Below, one piece after another: positions 36,781 through 46,385 of a stretch of 64,000 nucleotides of DNA (position 1 is its first letter; each line of letters begins with the position of its first letter). Source of the DNA: Lactobacillus sp. ESL0791 (lineage in GTDB: Bacteria; Bacillota; Bacilli; Lactobacillales; Lactobacillaceae); the NCBI RefSeq assembly GCF_029433255.1, contig NZ_JAQTHU010000001.1:1302001-1366000 (forward strand), read 5' to 3'. Position numbers and translations under genes: made by a program. The notes beneath the pieces were generated by a model. It was not told where the DNA came from. It searched no databases and was given only the letters and a program-made list of their open reading frames with translations.

Positions 36781-38481
36781 TTATCCTAACTCTTTAGTCA
36801 CAAAATCATTCAATTGGTCAACCGCTATTTCATTTGCCTTGGCATCGCTTGGCCGTTTAACTTCAACAACTCTGTCCGCTGCCTTTTTGCCGATTGTAAT
36901 TCTAATTGGCGCACCAACTAAATCAGCATCGGCAAACTTAACACCGGCACGTTCATTACGGTCGTCGTATAAGACATCGTAATTTTTGCTTAATTGCTGC
37001 TCAAGCTGCTGGGCCAGCTTAGTTTGCGCTTCGTCCTTCATCTTCATCTGTACAATGTGAATCGCAAACGGAGCAATTTCCTTTGGCCACGCAATCCCAA
37101 ACTTAGTCAGATGCTGCTCAACAATGGCTGACATCATCCGCGTGACGCCAATACCATATGAACCCATGATCACTGGCTGTGCCTTGCCATTTTCATCTAA
37201 AAAGCTCGCACCCATCGTCTTAGTATAATATGTACCCAGCTTAAAAATATGCCCAACTTCAATCGAGGTCGTAAATTTTAATGGCAAATGATCAACCGGA
37301 TCCGGTTCGCCTTCATTGGCAACCCGAATATCACCAAACTGATCAACCTGAAAATCCCGGTTAAGGTTGACGTTTTTCAGTTGGTAGCCTGTTTCGTTGG
37401 CGCCAACTACAAAATTATCAAGACCCTTAACCGTATTATCAGCGATAATCTTATCAGCCCAATTAGCTTTAACTGGACCAACACCGCCCTTTTCTGCACC
37501 GGTAATCGCAACTAACTCATCATCAGTTGCCGGCCGCAAACTATCAGCATCCAGTAAATGCGTCAATTTAACTTCGTTTACCTGCTTGTCTCCGCGCAGC
37601 AAAACTAAAACATGTTCAGTTTCATTTACAATATAAAGAACACTCTTAACGATTCTCGTTTCAGGAATTTCTAAAAATTTGGCTAATTCAGCAATCGTTT
37701 TTTGCCCTGGTGTCGCCACCTTAACAAGCTCTTTCGGCTCTTCAGCTTTTGCTTTAAATGTATCAATACTTTCTGCCATTTCCAAATTAGCCGAATATGT
37801 TCCCGTTTCATTGGTTGCAATTGTATCTTCACCGATTGCTGCCGGCGCCTGAAATTCCGTCGAGTTTTTACCACCCATCGTACCGGAATCGGCAATAACT
37901 GGATTGACAACAAGACCACAGCGGCGATAAATATTCTCAAAAGCCTGCTTTTCATCATCAAACTGCTTGTCTAGCTGCTCTTTTGTAGCAGCAAAGCTAT
38001 AGGCATCAAGCATAATGAATTCCCGGCCCCGGAGCAAACCAAACCGTGGCCGATTTTCATCCCGAAACTTGGTTTGGATCTGGTAAAGCGCAATTGGCAT
38101 CTGCTTGTAGCTCTTTAAGTTCTTAGCAACAATTTCCGTAAAAGTTTCTTCATGCGTTGGGCCAAGCAAGCTTTCACGTCCGTGCCGGTCTTTCAAACGA
38201 AACATTTCCGGACCATACTTTTGCAAGCGTCCCGAGTCTTCCCACAAAGACGCTGGCAAAAAGTGCGGCATGGAAACTTCTGGAACATCAATTTTTTCCA
38301 TTTCTTCTTCCATGATTTTTTCTGCCTTGCGCAAAACGCGGTAGCCCAAAGGTAAGTATGCATAAACACCAGCGGTAACTTGGCGAATATAGCCGCCCCG
38401 CAGCATTAACTTATGGCTCTCGGCTACAGCATCTGCTGGCGCTTCTTTCAGAGTTGGCATAAAAAATTTAGATTGACGCAT
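36781..38481 (-). CDS. proS: Prolyl-tRNA synthetase (bacterial type)
   Basis: ProRS charges tRNA-Pro. The 566-residue protein is a class II synthetase: motif 1 and 2 regions (GVYAYLPLGYRVLRK, PTHEETFTEI, FRDENRPRFGLLRGREFIM), an inserted editing domain (residues about 230-400, YbaK-like), motif 3 (GSYGIGVTRMMSA) and a C-terminal anticodon-binding domain. It lies between rseP and polC. Confidence 0.97.
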   Translation of the reverse strand: MRQSKFFMPTLKEAPADAVAESHKLMLRGGYIRQVTAGVYAYLPLGYRVLRKAEKIMEEEMEKIDVPEVSMPHFLPASLWEDSGRLQKYGPEMFRLKDRHGRESLLGPTHEETFTEIVAKNLKSYKQMPIALYQIQTKFRDENRPRFGLLRGREFIMLDAYSFAATKEQLDKQFDDEKQAFENIYRRCGLVVNPVIADSGTMGGKNSTEFQAPAAIGEDTIATNETGTYSANLEMAESIDTFKAKAEEPKELVKVATPGQKTIAELAKFLEIPETRIVKSVLYIVNETEHVLVLLRGDKQVNEVKLTHLLDADSLRPATDDELVAITGAEKGGVGPVKANWADKIIADNTVKGLDNFVVGANETGYQLKNVNLNRDFQVDQFGDIRVANEGEPDPVDHLPLKFTTSIEVGHIFKLGTYYTKTMGASFLDENGKAQPVIMGSYGIGVTRMMSAIVEQHLTKFGIAWPKEIAPFAIHIVQMKMKDEAQTKLAQQLEQQLSKNYDVLYDDRNERAGVKFADADLVGAPIRITIGKKAADRVVEVKRPSDAKANEIAVDQLNDFVTKELG

Positions 38482-38507
38482 TTAATTTTCTCCCACGAAC
38501 ATAAAAT

Positions 38508-39764
38508 TTATTTAATAAAGTAGCGGTAAATATCATTACCGGTTACAGCAATAATTAAAATCAACAACAGACCGAAGCCAACCAGTTCAACAATGGCTTC
38601 ATGATTTTGTGAAATTGGCTTTCCTCTGACTAACTGGATCAAGTTGAGCAGCAGCTTTCCACCGTCTAATCCCGGGATCGGAATTAGATTGACAATTCCC
38701 AAATTAATCGAGATCATCGCTAAAAAGGCTAGGATATAGGAAAAGCCCATCTGTGACACCTGCGAAGTTTCCGAATAAATTCCAACCGGTCCAGACAGCT
38801 TATTCAGGCTAAAGTGCCTAAATAAACCGCCAACAGCAGAAAAAATCATTCCAGTGGTTGAAACGGCAGTATCCCAGCCGCGCTTAAACTTACCGGCAAC
38901 ACTTTCATCGGTTTTCGCCTGAATTCCAATTTGGTAGACAATCTCTTCACCGGCCATCTTTGCCTGAGGCTTAACACTAAGCGTTCGCTGTTGTTTGTCT
39001 TGTTCAACCTTGATTTTCAGAATTTTACCCTTACTTTGATCAATTTGCGTTGACACAGCAAGAAAGCTGTCTGTCTTGTGCCCATTTATTGCAACCAGCC
39101 GGTCGCCCGGTTTAATCTGGGCTGTTTGTGCCGGCGAACCGGGCTCTACCTTGGCAATGGTTGTCGTCGCCGGACCCGGAACAGTATAGGTCCACAGCAA
39201 GAACACGACAAAGCCTAAAATAATATTCATCAGCGGACCTGCAAGATTGGTTGCCAATTTCTGCCAAATATTGGCATTTTGAAACTGTGTGTCCCGCGGC
39301 GCAATAATTAATTCTGTCTTATCTTTACCGATAATTGTTGCATCATGATTAACCCGATACGTAATTTTCTTAGTTTCATCACCATTTTCGTAGCCGGTAA
39401 TCGTTAATGAATCGACCAAATCAGCAGCAATGACTTGAACAGGAATGCCTTCAATCGGCATTTCGGATTCTGACGCATCAATTCGGACAACTTCATTTTG
39501 CTGGTTTAGCTGCAGAATCACTGTCGTTCCCGGATCGATTTGACTTTCTTCGTCACCGCTTGCCAAACGAACATAGCCGCCTAATGGCAGCCAGCGAATT
39601 GTATAAGTAGTCGGATTGCGCCTAATTTGTAACAGCTTAGGCCCCATACCAATGGAAAATTCGCGAACAAGGATTCCCGATTTTTTTGCCACAATAAAAT
39701 GCCCAAATTCATGGACAAAAACCAGTATACCAAAGACAACTAAAAAGATTAGGATTCCCTTCAC
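38508..39764 (-). CDS. rseP: Site-2 intramembrane protease RseP (RasP)
   Basis: A zinc metalloprotease of the M50 family that cleaves anti-sigma factors and signal-peptide remnants within the membrane. The 418-residue protein has the zinc motif HEFGH (residues 18-22) in the first membrane segment, a PDZ domain (VEPGSPAQTAQIKPGDRLVAI) and the second metal-ligand segment NLIPIPGLDGGKLL near the C-terminus. It lies 10 nt after cdsA. Confidence 0.95.
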   Translation of the reverse strand: MKGILIFLVVFGILVFVHEFGHFIVAKKSGILVREFSIGMGPKLLQIRRNPTTYTIRWLPLGGYVRLASGDEESQIDPGTTVILQLNQQNEVVRIDASESEMPIEGIPVQVIAADLVDSLTITGYENGDETKKITYRVNHDATIIGKDKTELIIAPRDTQFQNANIWQKLATNLAGPLMNIILGFVVFLLWTYTVPGPATTTIAKVEPGSPAQTAQIKPGDRLVAINGHKTDSFLAVSTQIDQSKGKILKIKVEQDKQQRTLSVKPQAKMAGEEIVYQIGIQAKTDESVAGKFKRGWDTAVSTTGMIFSAVGGLFRHFSLNKLSGPVGIYSETSQVSQMGFSYILAFLAMISINLGIVNLIPIPGLDGGKLLLNLIQLVRGKPISQNHEAIVELVGFGLLLILIIAVTGNDIYRYFIK

Positions 39765-39774
39765 TAAACTTCTC

Positions 39775-40572
39775 CTAGTGTATTATTCCCAGTAATGCCG
39801 CAACAACCGGCAATACAAACAACATGCTGTCAAAACGATCTAAAATACCGCCGTGTCCCGGCAAAATTTTGCCGGAATCCTTGACATTATAAAAGCGTTT
39901 ATAAGCAGACTCAACTAAATCGCCCATTTGACCAACAATTGACAGGAAAAAGGCAGCGATAATCATTTGGACTTGAGGATAGCCAACTTTGACAAAGTAA
40001 ACATAGACCGCCGCACAAATCACCGCTAACACCGTTCCACCAATTGAACCTTCCCAGGTTTTGTTGGGACTAATTACCGGCCACAGCTTATGTTTGCCGA
40101 TCTTACGACCAATCATGTAAGCACCGGTATCGGTCAGCCACACAACTACAAACACGTAGCAAAGAAGGGCCAAGCCATTAGCGCCATTTCTAATGGCGGC
40201 CATGTAGTGAAAACCGGTGCCAATATAAAGTGAACCCAAGGTATAAACACCAACATCGTCAAAGGTCGTTTTATTTTTAGACAAAACCGTCCAAGTCAGC
40301 ATTAGCATGATTAATGCAAAATAAACACCAAACTTGGTCCAGTGCCATGGCATCCCCTTGAAGAAACTATCGGGAACCGCCCACGTAATCGTTGCAAGCA
40401 ATGCTAAAACAAAATTTAATGAAACCAAGATTTGTTTTTTCATCAAAAAGATTTCACTGATACCCACAGCAGCAAAAGCTACTGTCAGCCAGTCCATCCA
40501 GAGTCCGCCTGCAATTACAATCGGAATAAATAAAATTAAGGCAACCACTGCCGTAATAACACGTTGTTTCAT
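39775..40572 (-). CDS. cdsA: Phosphatidate cytidylyltransferase
   Basis: CdsA makes CDP-diacylglycerol from phosphatidate and CTP, the branch point for anionic phospholipids. The 265-residue membrane protein has about eight hydrophobic segments and the family signature SAYKRFYNVKDSGK followed by LPGHGGILDRFDS at the C-terminal end. It lies 8 nt after uppS. Confidence 0.96.
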   Translation of the reverse strand: MKQRVITAVVALILFIPIVIAGGLWMDWLTVAFAAVGISEIFLMKKQILVSLNFVLALLATITWAVPDSFFKGMPWHWTKFGVYFALIMLMLTWTVLSKNKTTFDDVGVYTLGSLYIGTGFHYMAAIRNGANGLALLCYVFVVVWLTDTGAYMIGRKIGKHKLWPVISPNKTWEGSIGGTVLAVICAAVYVYFVKVGYPQVQMIIAAFFLSIVGQMGDLVESAYKRFYNVKDSGKILPGHGGILDRFDSMLFVLPVVAALLGIIH

Positions 40573-40580
40573 ACCATTAC

Positions 40581-41309
40581 CTAACTATCTGATTCATCAA
40601 CTTTGCCAAACCGCCGGTGTCGCTTAGCAAAATTTCCTACAAAGCCTTGCAAATCTTTTTCATTGAAATCCGGCCAATATTTTTCACTAAATGCCAGCTC
40701 GGAATAAGCCAGTTGCCAAAGAAGAAAATTCGACAGCCGCTGTTCACCCGATGTCCGAATCAACAGATCGGGATCACGGTATTGCCCAAAATTAGCCGTC
40801 ATCAAGCGGTCAGAAATCATTTCTTCAGTGATTTCCTGGCTCGTTATGCTGCCGCTTTCAATCATCCCGCCAAGTTCTTTCATGGCCGACGTGATTTCCT
40901 TGCGCGCACCATAGTTAAATGCAAAATTCAGCACCAAACCGGTATTATCTGCGGTCTCCCGCATGGCCCGCTGAACCACATCATAGGTTTTCTTGGGCAG
41001 ATCATTTAAATAACCCATAATGTTTACTTTAACATTATTTTTCATTAAACTTGGCATAAATTTGTCAAAAAAACGTACCGGTAGATTCATTAAATATGCC
41101 ACTTCTTCTTTGGGGCGTGCCCAATTTTCCGTTGAAAAAGCATAAAGGCTCAATACTTTTACGCCAAGTTTATCGGCAGCCAGCGCAATCGTTTCAACAT
41201 TATTCATTCCGGCATAATGACCGGCGACACGGGGCTGCTTGCGCGCTTTTGCCCAGCGCCCATTGCCGTCCATGATAATCGCTAAATGATTTAATTGGTT
41301 TTTTCCCAT
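40581..41309 (-). CDS. uppS: Isoprenyl transferase (undecaprenyl diphosphate synthase)
   Basis: UppS makes the C55 lipid carrier for cell-wall polymers. The 242-residue cis-prenyltransferase has the catalytic motif [14 protein letters not shown] (Asp14), the [17 protein letters not shown] segment, [11 protein letters not shown] and the C-terminal [19 protein letters not shown] with SELAF. It is 3 nt downstream of frr. Confidence 0.97.
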   Translation of the reverse strand: MGKNQLNHLAIIMDGNGRWAKARKQPRVAGHYAGMNNVETIALAADKLGVKVLSLYAFSTENWARPKEEVAYLMNLPVRFFDKFMPSLMKNNVKVNIMGYLNDLPKKTYDVVQRAMRETADNTGLVLNFAFNYGARKEITSAMKELGGMIESGSITSQEITEEMISDRLMTANFGQYRDPDLLIRTSGEQRLSNFLLWQLAYSELAFSEKYWPDFNEKDLQGFVGNFAKRHRRFGKVDESDS

Positions 41310-41312
41310 AAA

Positions 41313-41870
41313 TTAGCCTTGTGTGATCTCTTTGCGCTTAGTGTCGGCAAGCTCATCGATTTTTTTCGTTGCATTATCAGTGGCTTTTTGGACCTGTTTT
41401 TCTAAATTGCGCTGCTCGTCTTCCGTAATTTCGTCATCTTTTTCTTGCTTTTTGAGACTGTTCATTGCATCCCGGCGAACATTTCTGACAGCAATTTTGG
41501 CTTCTTCGGCTGACTTGTTAACTTCCTTAGCAATCTCCTGTCTTCTTTCCCCAGTTAATTGCGGAATTACCAATCTGATTACCTTGCCGTCATTTGCCGG
41601 GGTTAGTCCCAGATTAGATGCCAAAAGAGCATGCTCAATTTCATCAAGACTATTTTGGTCATACGGTGTAATCAGCAGGACCCGTGGTTCGGGAATTGTC
41701 ACACTCGACATTTGCGTCAGCGGCGTCGGTGCACCGTAATAGTCCACCTTAACTCCTTCAAGAATTGCAGCATTTGCTACACCAGCACGGATTGAACCCA
41801 GATTTTTTTGGTAAACTTCAATCGATTTTTCCATATTTGTCTTGGTATTTTTTATTGTCTCGTTATCCAT
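41313..41870 (-). CDS. frr: Ribosome recycling factor
   Basis: Frr splits post-termination ribosomes with EF-G. The 185-residue protein has the usual features: a KSIEVYQKNLGSIRAG start, VDYYGAPTPLTQ, the P-N-D-G-K-V-I-R-L segment and a long alternating-charge helix at the end. Its ATG overlaps the pyrH stop codon by one base. Confidence 0.97.
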   Translation of the reverse strand: MDNETIKNTKTNMEKSIEVYQKNLGSIRAGVANAAILEGVKVDYYGAPTPLTQMSSVTIPEPRVLLITPYDQNSLDEIEHALLASNLGLTPANDGKVIRLVIPQLTGERRQEIAKEVNKSAEEAKIAVRNVRRDAMNSLKKQEKDDEITEDEQRNLEKQVQKATDNATKKIDELADTKRKEITQG

Positions 41871-42595
41871 TATTTCCCTCCTTCAATAACTGTTCCAATA
41901 TTTTCGCCCATTACTACTTTTTTAATATTGCCTTCAGTGTTGACATTAAAAACAATCAGCGGAATATTTGTGTCCATCGACAAAGAACTAGCCGTTCGGT
42001 CCATCACCTTTAGGTTCTTGGCAATGATGTCAAGCTGGGTCAATTCGGTATACTTCTTTGCGTGCGGATCAATCTTCGGATCGGCGGTATAAACGCCATC
42101 AACGCCATTTTTAGCCATCAAAATTACGTCTGCACCGATCTCCGCTGCCCGTAAAGCAGCAGTCGTATCCGTTGAAAAATACGGATTGCCCGTGCCGCCG
42201 CCCATGATGACTACACGGCCCTTTTCCAGGTGACGAATTGCCTTTCTTCTGATATAAGGCTCGGCAATCTGCCGCATTTCAATTGACGTCTGCAATCTTG
42301 TCGGCACACCGACATGCTCAAGCCCATCTTGCAGTGCAAGACCGTTCATAATGGTAGCAAGCATTCCCATATAGTCAGCCTGCGAGCGTTCCATACCCAG
42401 CTTTTCGCCTGTTTCACCGCGCCACATGTTGCCGCCGCCGCAGACAATACCAATCTGCACGCCCAACTCGTGCACCGATTTAATTTCTTCCGCCAAATGA
42501 CCGATCACCGTGGGGTTAATGCCACTGCCATTGTCACCGGCCAGTGCCTCACCCGATATTTTTAAAATAATGCGTTTATATTTAACCTGAGTCAT
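41870..42595 (-). CDS. pyrH: UMP kinase
   Basis: PyrH phosphorylates UMP to UDP. The 241-residue amino-acid-kinase-fold enzyme has [16 protein letters not shown] at the N-terminus, GGGNMWRG and [20 protein letters not shown]. It has a strong ribosome site (AGGAGG) and its own transcription region after the tsf terminator. The frr gene overlaps its end. Confidence 0.97.
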   Translation of the reverse strand: MTQVKYKRIILKISGEALAGDNGSGINPTVIGHLAEEIKSVHELGVQIGIVCGGGNMWRGETGEKLGMERSQADYMGMLATIMNGLALQDGLEHVGVPTRLQTSIEMRQIAEPYIRRKAIRHLEKGRVVIMGGGTGNPYFSTDTTAALRAAEIGADVILMAKNGVDGVYTADPKIDPHAKKYTELTQLDIIAKNLKVMDRTASSLSMDTNIPLIVFNVNTEGNIKKVVMGENIGTVIEGGK

Positions 42596-42671
42596 TGCGA
42601 CCTCCTACTAATTGCTCTAATTATTCTAACATATAACAGACTTGGTGTCCGCCAGTTAATTATTAAGAAGA

Positions 42672-42706
42672 CAATAAAAAAGAGGAGAATGCACTCCTCT
42701 TTTTTG
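42672..42706 (-). terminator. Terminator after tsf
   Basis: A stem of AAAAAGAGGAG paired with CTCCTCTTTTT around a short loop, with a U-run on the minus strand, 11 nt after the tsf stop. Confidence 0.9.
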
Positions 42707-42716
42707 CTTCAGCAAA

Positions 42717-43592
42717 TTATTTCATTTGTTCTTTCACTTCAGCAGCAAAATCTTCCTGCTTCTTTTCAATACCTTCACCAACCTCATAGCGGGTATAAGC
42801 AACAACTTCGCCGCCTTCTGACTTAGCGTATTCGGCGACAGACATGTCAGAATCCTTAACGTAAGGTTGGTCAACCAAACAAATTTCACTTAAGTATTTG
42901 TTTACCCGACCTTCAACGATCTTCGGAATAATCTTTGCTGGCTTGCCTTCATTTTCAGTTTCCTTAGTGAAGACTTCCTTTTGCCTGTCAAAATCAGCCT
43001 TCGGTACAGAATCTTTATTTAAGTATTCCGGATTAATTGCAGCAACATGCATCGCAATATTCTTGGCTGCTTCTTCATTGCCGCCCTTTAAGGTAACCAA
43101 GGCAATAATAGCACCGCCGTTATGCTTGTATGCACCAAAGACTTCATCGTCAGACTTGGTAATAATATTAAATCTTCTTAAAGTGATTTTTTCACCGATA
43201 ACGGCAGTTAAGTTGGTGATCTCCTCGCCAATGGTTGAAGTGCCCATTGGTGCCTTCAATGCTTCTTCAACATTTGCCGGCTTAGCAGCAAGAATTGCTT
43301 TAGTCACATCGTCAACTAATTTGATAAACTTGTCGTTTGATGAAACAAAGTCCGTTTCTGAATTGATTTCAACAATCGCAGCGGCATTACCGTCAATTGC
43401 ATATTCAGCTAAACCTTCGGCAGCAATCCGGCCGCTCTTCTTAGCAGCCTTAGCCACACCGTTCTCACGCAAAATATCAATTGCTTTTTCGATGTTTCCT
43501 TCAGCCTTAACCAAAGCTTTTTTGGAATCCATCATGCCAGCACCAGTACGATCACGTAACTCTTTAACTTGCTTAGCAGTAATTTGTACCAT
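42717..43592 (-). CDS. tsf: Translation elongation factor Ts
   Basis: EF-Ts recycles EF-Tu by exchanging GDP. The 291-residue protein has the UBA-like N-terminus (ITAKQVKELRDRTGAGMMDSKKAL), the first signature SETDFVSSN and the core dimerisation regions. The length is close to that of B. subtilis. It lies 33 nt after rpsB, with which it shares a transcript. Confidence 0.97.
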   Translation of the reverse strand: MVQITAKQVKELRDRTGAGMMDSKKALVKAEGNIEKAIDILRENGVAKAAKKSGRIAAEGLAEYAIDGNAAAIVEINSETDFVSSNDKFIKLVDDVTKAILAAKPANVEEALKAPMGTSTIGEEITNLTAVIGEKITLRRFNIITKSDDEVFGAYKHNGGAIIALVTLKGGNEEAAKNIAMHVAAINPEYLNKDSVPKADFDRQKEVFTKETENEGKPAKIIPKIVEGRVNKYLSEICLVDQPYVKDSDMSVAEYAKSEGGEVVAYTRYEVGEGIEKKQEDFAAEVKEQMK

Positions 43593-43625
43593 TAATGTGT
43601 CCCTCCATTAGAACAATAGTAAAAA

Positions 43626-44417
43626 CTAGTCTTCGTCAGCTTCTTTTTCTTGATCGTCAGCTGCAGCAGAAACGTCTTCAATATCTTCTACAGTGCCATC
43701 TGACATTTCAACTTCAACGCTTTCCTTGTCGTCTTGACCTTGTTTGCCTTCGATTACAGCATCAGCCATCGCACCAGCAATCAGGCGGATAGCACGAATA
43801 GCATCATCATTTGCCGGGATAACAACGTCAACTGGGTCTGGGTCAGTGTTGGTATCAACCATGGCTACAACCGGGATTCCCAGAATATTTGCTTCGTGAA
43901 CCGCAATCTTTTCTTTCTTAGGGTCAACAACAAACAAGACATCAGGAATTCTTGGCATATCTTCAATACCGCCTAAGAACTTTTCCAGCTTGTCCTTTTC
44001 TTTAGTCAAAAGTGAGGCTTCCTTCTTAGGCAATACATCGAAAGTACCGTCTTCTGCCATCTTCTTTAAATCTTTTAATCTTTGTACTCGGCTTTGGATT
44101 GTCTTCCAGTTAGTCAAAGTACCACCTAACCAGCGTTGGTTAACGTAGTATTGACCAGCACGAGTTGCTTCTTCAGCAATTGAGTCTTGAGCTTGTTTCT
44201 TGGTACCAACAAATAAGATAACTCCACCATCTTGTGCAACGGCTCTAACAAAAGCGTAAGCGTCATCCAACATTTTAATTGTCTTTTGCAGATCAATAAT
44301 GTAAATTCCGTTTCTTTGCGTAAAAATGTAAGGAGCCATCTTTGGGTCCCATCTTCTAGTTTGGTGACCAAAATGGACACCGGCTTCAAGCAATTGCTTC
44401 ATTGTAACAACTGACAT
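43626..44417 (-). CDS. rpsB: 30S ribosomal protein S2
   Basis: S2 is a late-binding protein of the small subunit, also needed to bind S1. The 263-residue protein has the family signatures [17 protein letters not shown] near the N-terminus and [19 protein letters not shown], with a Firmicute-type acidic C-terminal tail. It is read from its own promoter with a long structured leader. Confidence 0.97.
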   Translation of the reverse strand: MSVVTMKQLLEAGVHFGHQTRRWDPKMAPYIFTQRNGIYIIDLQKTIKMLDDAYAFVRAVAQDGGVILFVGTKKQAQDSIAEEATRAGQYYVNQRWLGGTLTNWKTIQSRVQRLKDLKKMAEDGTFDVLPKKEASLLTKEKDKLEKFLGGIEDMPRIPDVLFVVDPKKEKIAVHEANILGIPVVAMVDTNTDPDPVDVVIPANDDAIRAIRLIAGAMADAVIEGKQGQDDKESVEVEMSDGTVEDIEDVSAAADDQEKEADED

Positions 44418-44441
44418 ATTAAATCCTCCTATGGTTTTAAT

Positions 44442-44493
44442 CCGCTCAAGCGGTCATTTCAATGTTCGACCTTATATTGGCACCATAACATTG
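44442..44493 (-). promoter_or_regulatory. Structured 5' leader of rpsB (possible S2 autoregulatory RNA)
   Basis: The 5' leader of roughly 120 nt contains CAATGTT / AACATTG (44487-44493 with 44460-44466), which can form a long-range stem around a 20-nt apical region. A CCGC-UUGA-GCGG tetraloop hairpin (44442-44453) also lies just before the ribosome site. Ribosomal-protein operons are often controlled by such leaders; S2 binding is inference. Confidence 0.5.
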
Positions 44494-44541
44494 ATCGCCC
44501 TTGATGTGTTTTACATATATGCTACTTATGCATACCTAAAA

Positions 44542-44570
44542 ATAATACTAGATTTAAGCGTAAGATGCAA
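44542..44570 (-). promoter_or_regulatory. rpsB-tsf promoter
   Basis: Minus-strand TTGCAT (44565-44570) and TATTAT (44542-44547), separated by 17 nt. It gives a leader of roughly 120 nt before the rpsB start. Confidence 0.75.
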
Positions 44571-44572
44571 GG

Positions 44573-45604
44573 TTAAAAACTAATCCCCTGTGCTTTTAAA
44601 AAATCTTCTTTCCATTCGCGTGAATGGTGTTTGAACCAGTATTCACGTTTCAAGGCCAAATTCTTGTTTGTGAACTCCTCGTGGTAAATCATTTTAACCG
44701 GCCGCCTGGTTTTAGTATATTTTGCACCCTTACCGCTGTTGTGCATCTTTAACCGGTGTTTAAGATCTGTCGTAAACCCACCATAAAAGCTGCCGTCTTG
44801 ACACAAAAGGACATAAAAATAATATTTTGCACCCTCATCATGTATCTTTTTAGCTTTTGGGCTTTCACGGATAACTTCTTGAATTGCTGGCAGATATTCA
44901 CCATCTGCGTCATGGACAACAATCGCATCACGCAAAACCAAGCCGTCCCCCGCCGTGTGTTTAACCGCCTCAATAATAATCAGATTGCTGTCATCACCGC
45001 GGTGCGAAACGTATGGCTGAACCATTTTGATACTCAAGTCATGCTTAAGGCAATAATAGGCAATTTCACCCAACCGCTCCGGGCGGTGGACCATGAACAG
45101 CTTGCCCTTCATCTTTAACAAGCCGCTGGCTACTTCAATAATTTTTTCTAGGTTAATCAGCAACTCATGCCTAGCAATTGCTTTTTTACGGTCAGGGTTT
45201 ACTTCGTGTCCCTGAGGCACTTTAAAATATGGCGGGTTGACCACAACCTCATCATAAGAATCCTTTTGTAAAAATTGCCCCGCATCCTTAACGTTTTTTT
45301 GATAAATCGTAATCCGGTTCTCCATCTGATTCAAAGCAACCGAACGTCGCGCCTGTGAGGCCACTTCTTCCTGAATTTCCACGGCATCATATTTGGCATT
45401 ATTAAAATAAGCCATGTAAATACTGGCAGCCGCATTACCAGCGCAAAGATCTGCCACCTTGTCATGCTCGTGTATTTTCGCCTTTGCCTGAGCAGCTAAC
45501 AGCAATGTATCAAGCGAAAAACTAAAGGCATCTTTATCCTGAATTATTTTCAAATTATCGCTATACATGTAATCAACGCGTTCATTTTCCGCAAGTTTTA
45601 CCAT
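44573..45604 (-). CDS. Fused tRNA1(Val) (adenine37-N6)-methyltransferase-like and GIY-YIG nuclease-like protein
   Basis: A 343-residue protein with two domains. Residues 1 to about 245 are an SAM-dependent methyltransferase of the TrmN6/YabB type, with [13 protein letters not shown] as the SAM loop and VVVNPPYF as the catalytic NPPY motif. Residues from about 258 to the end are a GIY-YIG domain of the YazA/UPF0213 type, containing [16 protein letters not shown], the Arg in [18 protein letters not shown] and an RREYWFK-like end. In B. subtilis these are separate neighbouring genes (yabB, yazA); here they are one chain. The target of the nuclease-like domain is unknown. Confidence 0.88.
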   Translation of the reverse strand: MVKLAENERVDYMYSDNLKIIQDKDAFSFSLDTLLLAAQAKAKIHEHDKVADLCAGNAAASIYMAYFNNAKYDAVEIQEEVASQARRSVALNQMENRITIYQKNVKDAGQFLQKDSYDEVVVNPPYFKVPQGHEVNPDRKKAIARHELLINLEKIIEVASGLLKMKGKLFMVHRPERLGEIAYYCLKHDLSIKMVQPYVSHRGDDSNLIIIEAVKHTAGDGLVLRDAIVVHDADGEYLPAIQEVIRESPKAKKIHDEGAKYYFYVLLCQDGSFYGGFTTDLKHRLKMHNSGKGAKYTKTRRPVKMIYHEEFTNKNLALKREYWFKHHSREWKEDFLKAQGISF

Positions 45605-45610
45605 AAAAAT

Positions 45611-45639
45611 TTTATCCTCTCACTCAGCTTTGCTATAAT
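45611..45639 (+). promoter_or_regulatory. Promoter of plsC
   Basis: TTTATC (45611-45616) and an extended -10, TGC-TATAAT (45634-45639), 17 nt apart, about 25 nt before the plsC start. Confidence 0.65.
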
Positions 45640-45662
45640 ATTTTACAATAAAGGAGGCAATT

Positions 45663-46277
45663 ATGTTTTATCACTTTATCAGGCCGGTGGCGCGCTTTGT
45701 CATCTGGCTGCTTAACGGGCATCTGCATGTTTACCACAAGGAGCGCCTGCCCAAGGGCAATTATATTATGGCAGCTCCGCACCGGACATGGTGGGAACCG
45801 ATCCTTTTTGCCCTGGCCGCCAGTCCAACGGAATTTATGTTTATGGCCAAAATTGAGCTGTTTAAGAACCCAATTTTACGTTTTATCTTAAAGCACGCTC
45901 ATGCTTTCGAAGTTGACCGTAAGCATCCCGGCCCTTCCGTGTTAAAAATTCCGGTAAAGGGGTTGAAGCAGGGAAAATTGTCACTAATTATTTTCCCATC
46001 AGGAACCAGACATTCCGACGATTTAAAAGGCGGAACTGCCCTGATTGCCAAACTTTCTGGCAAACCCATCGTCCCGGTTGTTTACCAGGGGCCCCTCACC
46101 TTTAAGGGATTATTAAAACGGCAGGTAATGGATGTTTGCTTTGGCGATCCTATTTATGTTGACCACAAATTAAAGTTAAACCACGAAACTGAGGCCAAAA
46201 TCGACCAGCAAATGAAAAATGCCTGGGCGAAAATTGACTATGAACATAATCCCAACTTTCATTACGTTGCTGAATAA
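45663..46277 (+). CDS. plsC: 1-acyl-sn-glycerol-3-phosphate acyltransferase-like protein
   Basis: PlsC adds the second fatty acid to lysophosphatidate, giving phosphatidate, the substrate of CdsA. The 204-residue protein has a hydrophobic N-terminal segment, PHRTWWEP as motif I (H40; E45 in place of the usual Asp) and FPSGTRH as motif III (Ser in place of the usual Glu of EGTR). These substitutions seem conserved within lactobacilli as far as I recall. AAAGGAGG lies 6 nt before the ATG. It has its own promoter and terminator. Confidence 0.82.
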   Translation: MFYHFIRPVARFVIWLLNGHLHVYHKERLPKGNYIMAAPHRTWWEPILFALAASPTEFMFMAKIELFKNPILRFILKHAHAFEVDRKHPGPSVLKIPVKGLKQGKLSLIIFPSGTRHSDDLKGGTALIAKLSGKPIVPVVYQGPLTFKGLLKRQVMDVCFGDPIYVDHKLKLNHETEAKIDQQMKNAWAKIDYEHNPNFHYVAE

Positions 46278-46278
46278 A

Positions 46279-46311
46279 CTCGAACCGACTATTTGGTTCG
46301 GTTTTTTCTTA
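46279..46311 (+). terminator. Terminator after plsC
   Basis: CGAACC / GGTTCG stem with a loop of about 8 nt, then a run of six T. Confidence 0.8.
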
Positions 46312-46344
46312 ACCCATTTTTTTATTAAAATGCGCAAGTGGTGT

Positions 46345-46350
46345 TAAAAT
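46345..46350 (+). promoter_or_regulatory. Extended -10 promoter element of cfa
   Basis: TGT-TAAAAT on the plus strand, about 36 nt before the cfa start, in the interval after the plsC terminator. No strong -35 box is seen. Confidence 0.5.
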
Positions 46351-46385
46351 AATTTAATAGCTTTATTAGTTTGGAGGGAAATTAA

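Noticed and set aside
38482..38507. Possible T-box riboswitch before proS
   Set aside because: Only 26 nt separate rseP and proS; there is no room for a T-box and no specifier hairpin.
41323..41739. Plus-strand frame of 138 codons inside frr
   Set aside because: A Ser-rich antisense shadow of a Lys/Glu-rich gene.
42898..43611. Plus-strand frame of 237 codons opposite tsf
   Set aside because: Low-complexity antisense product of a strongly conserved gene; no start signal.
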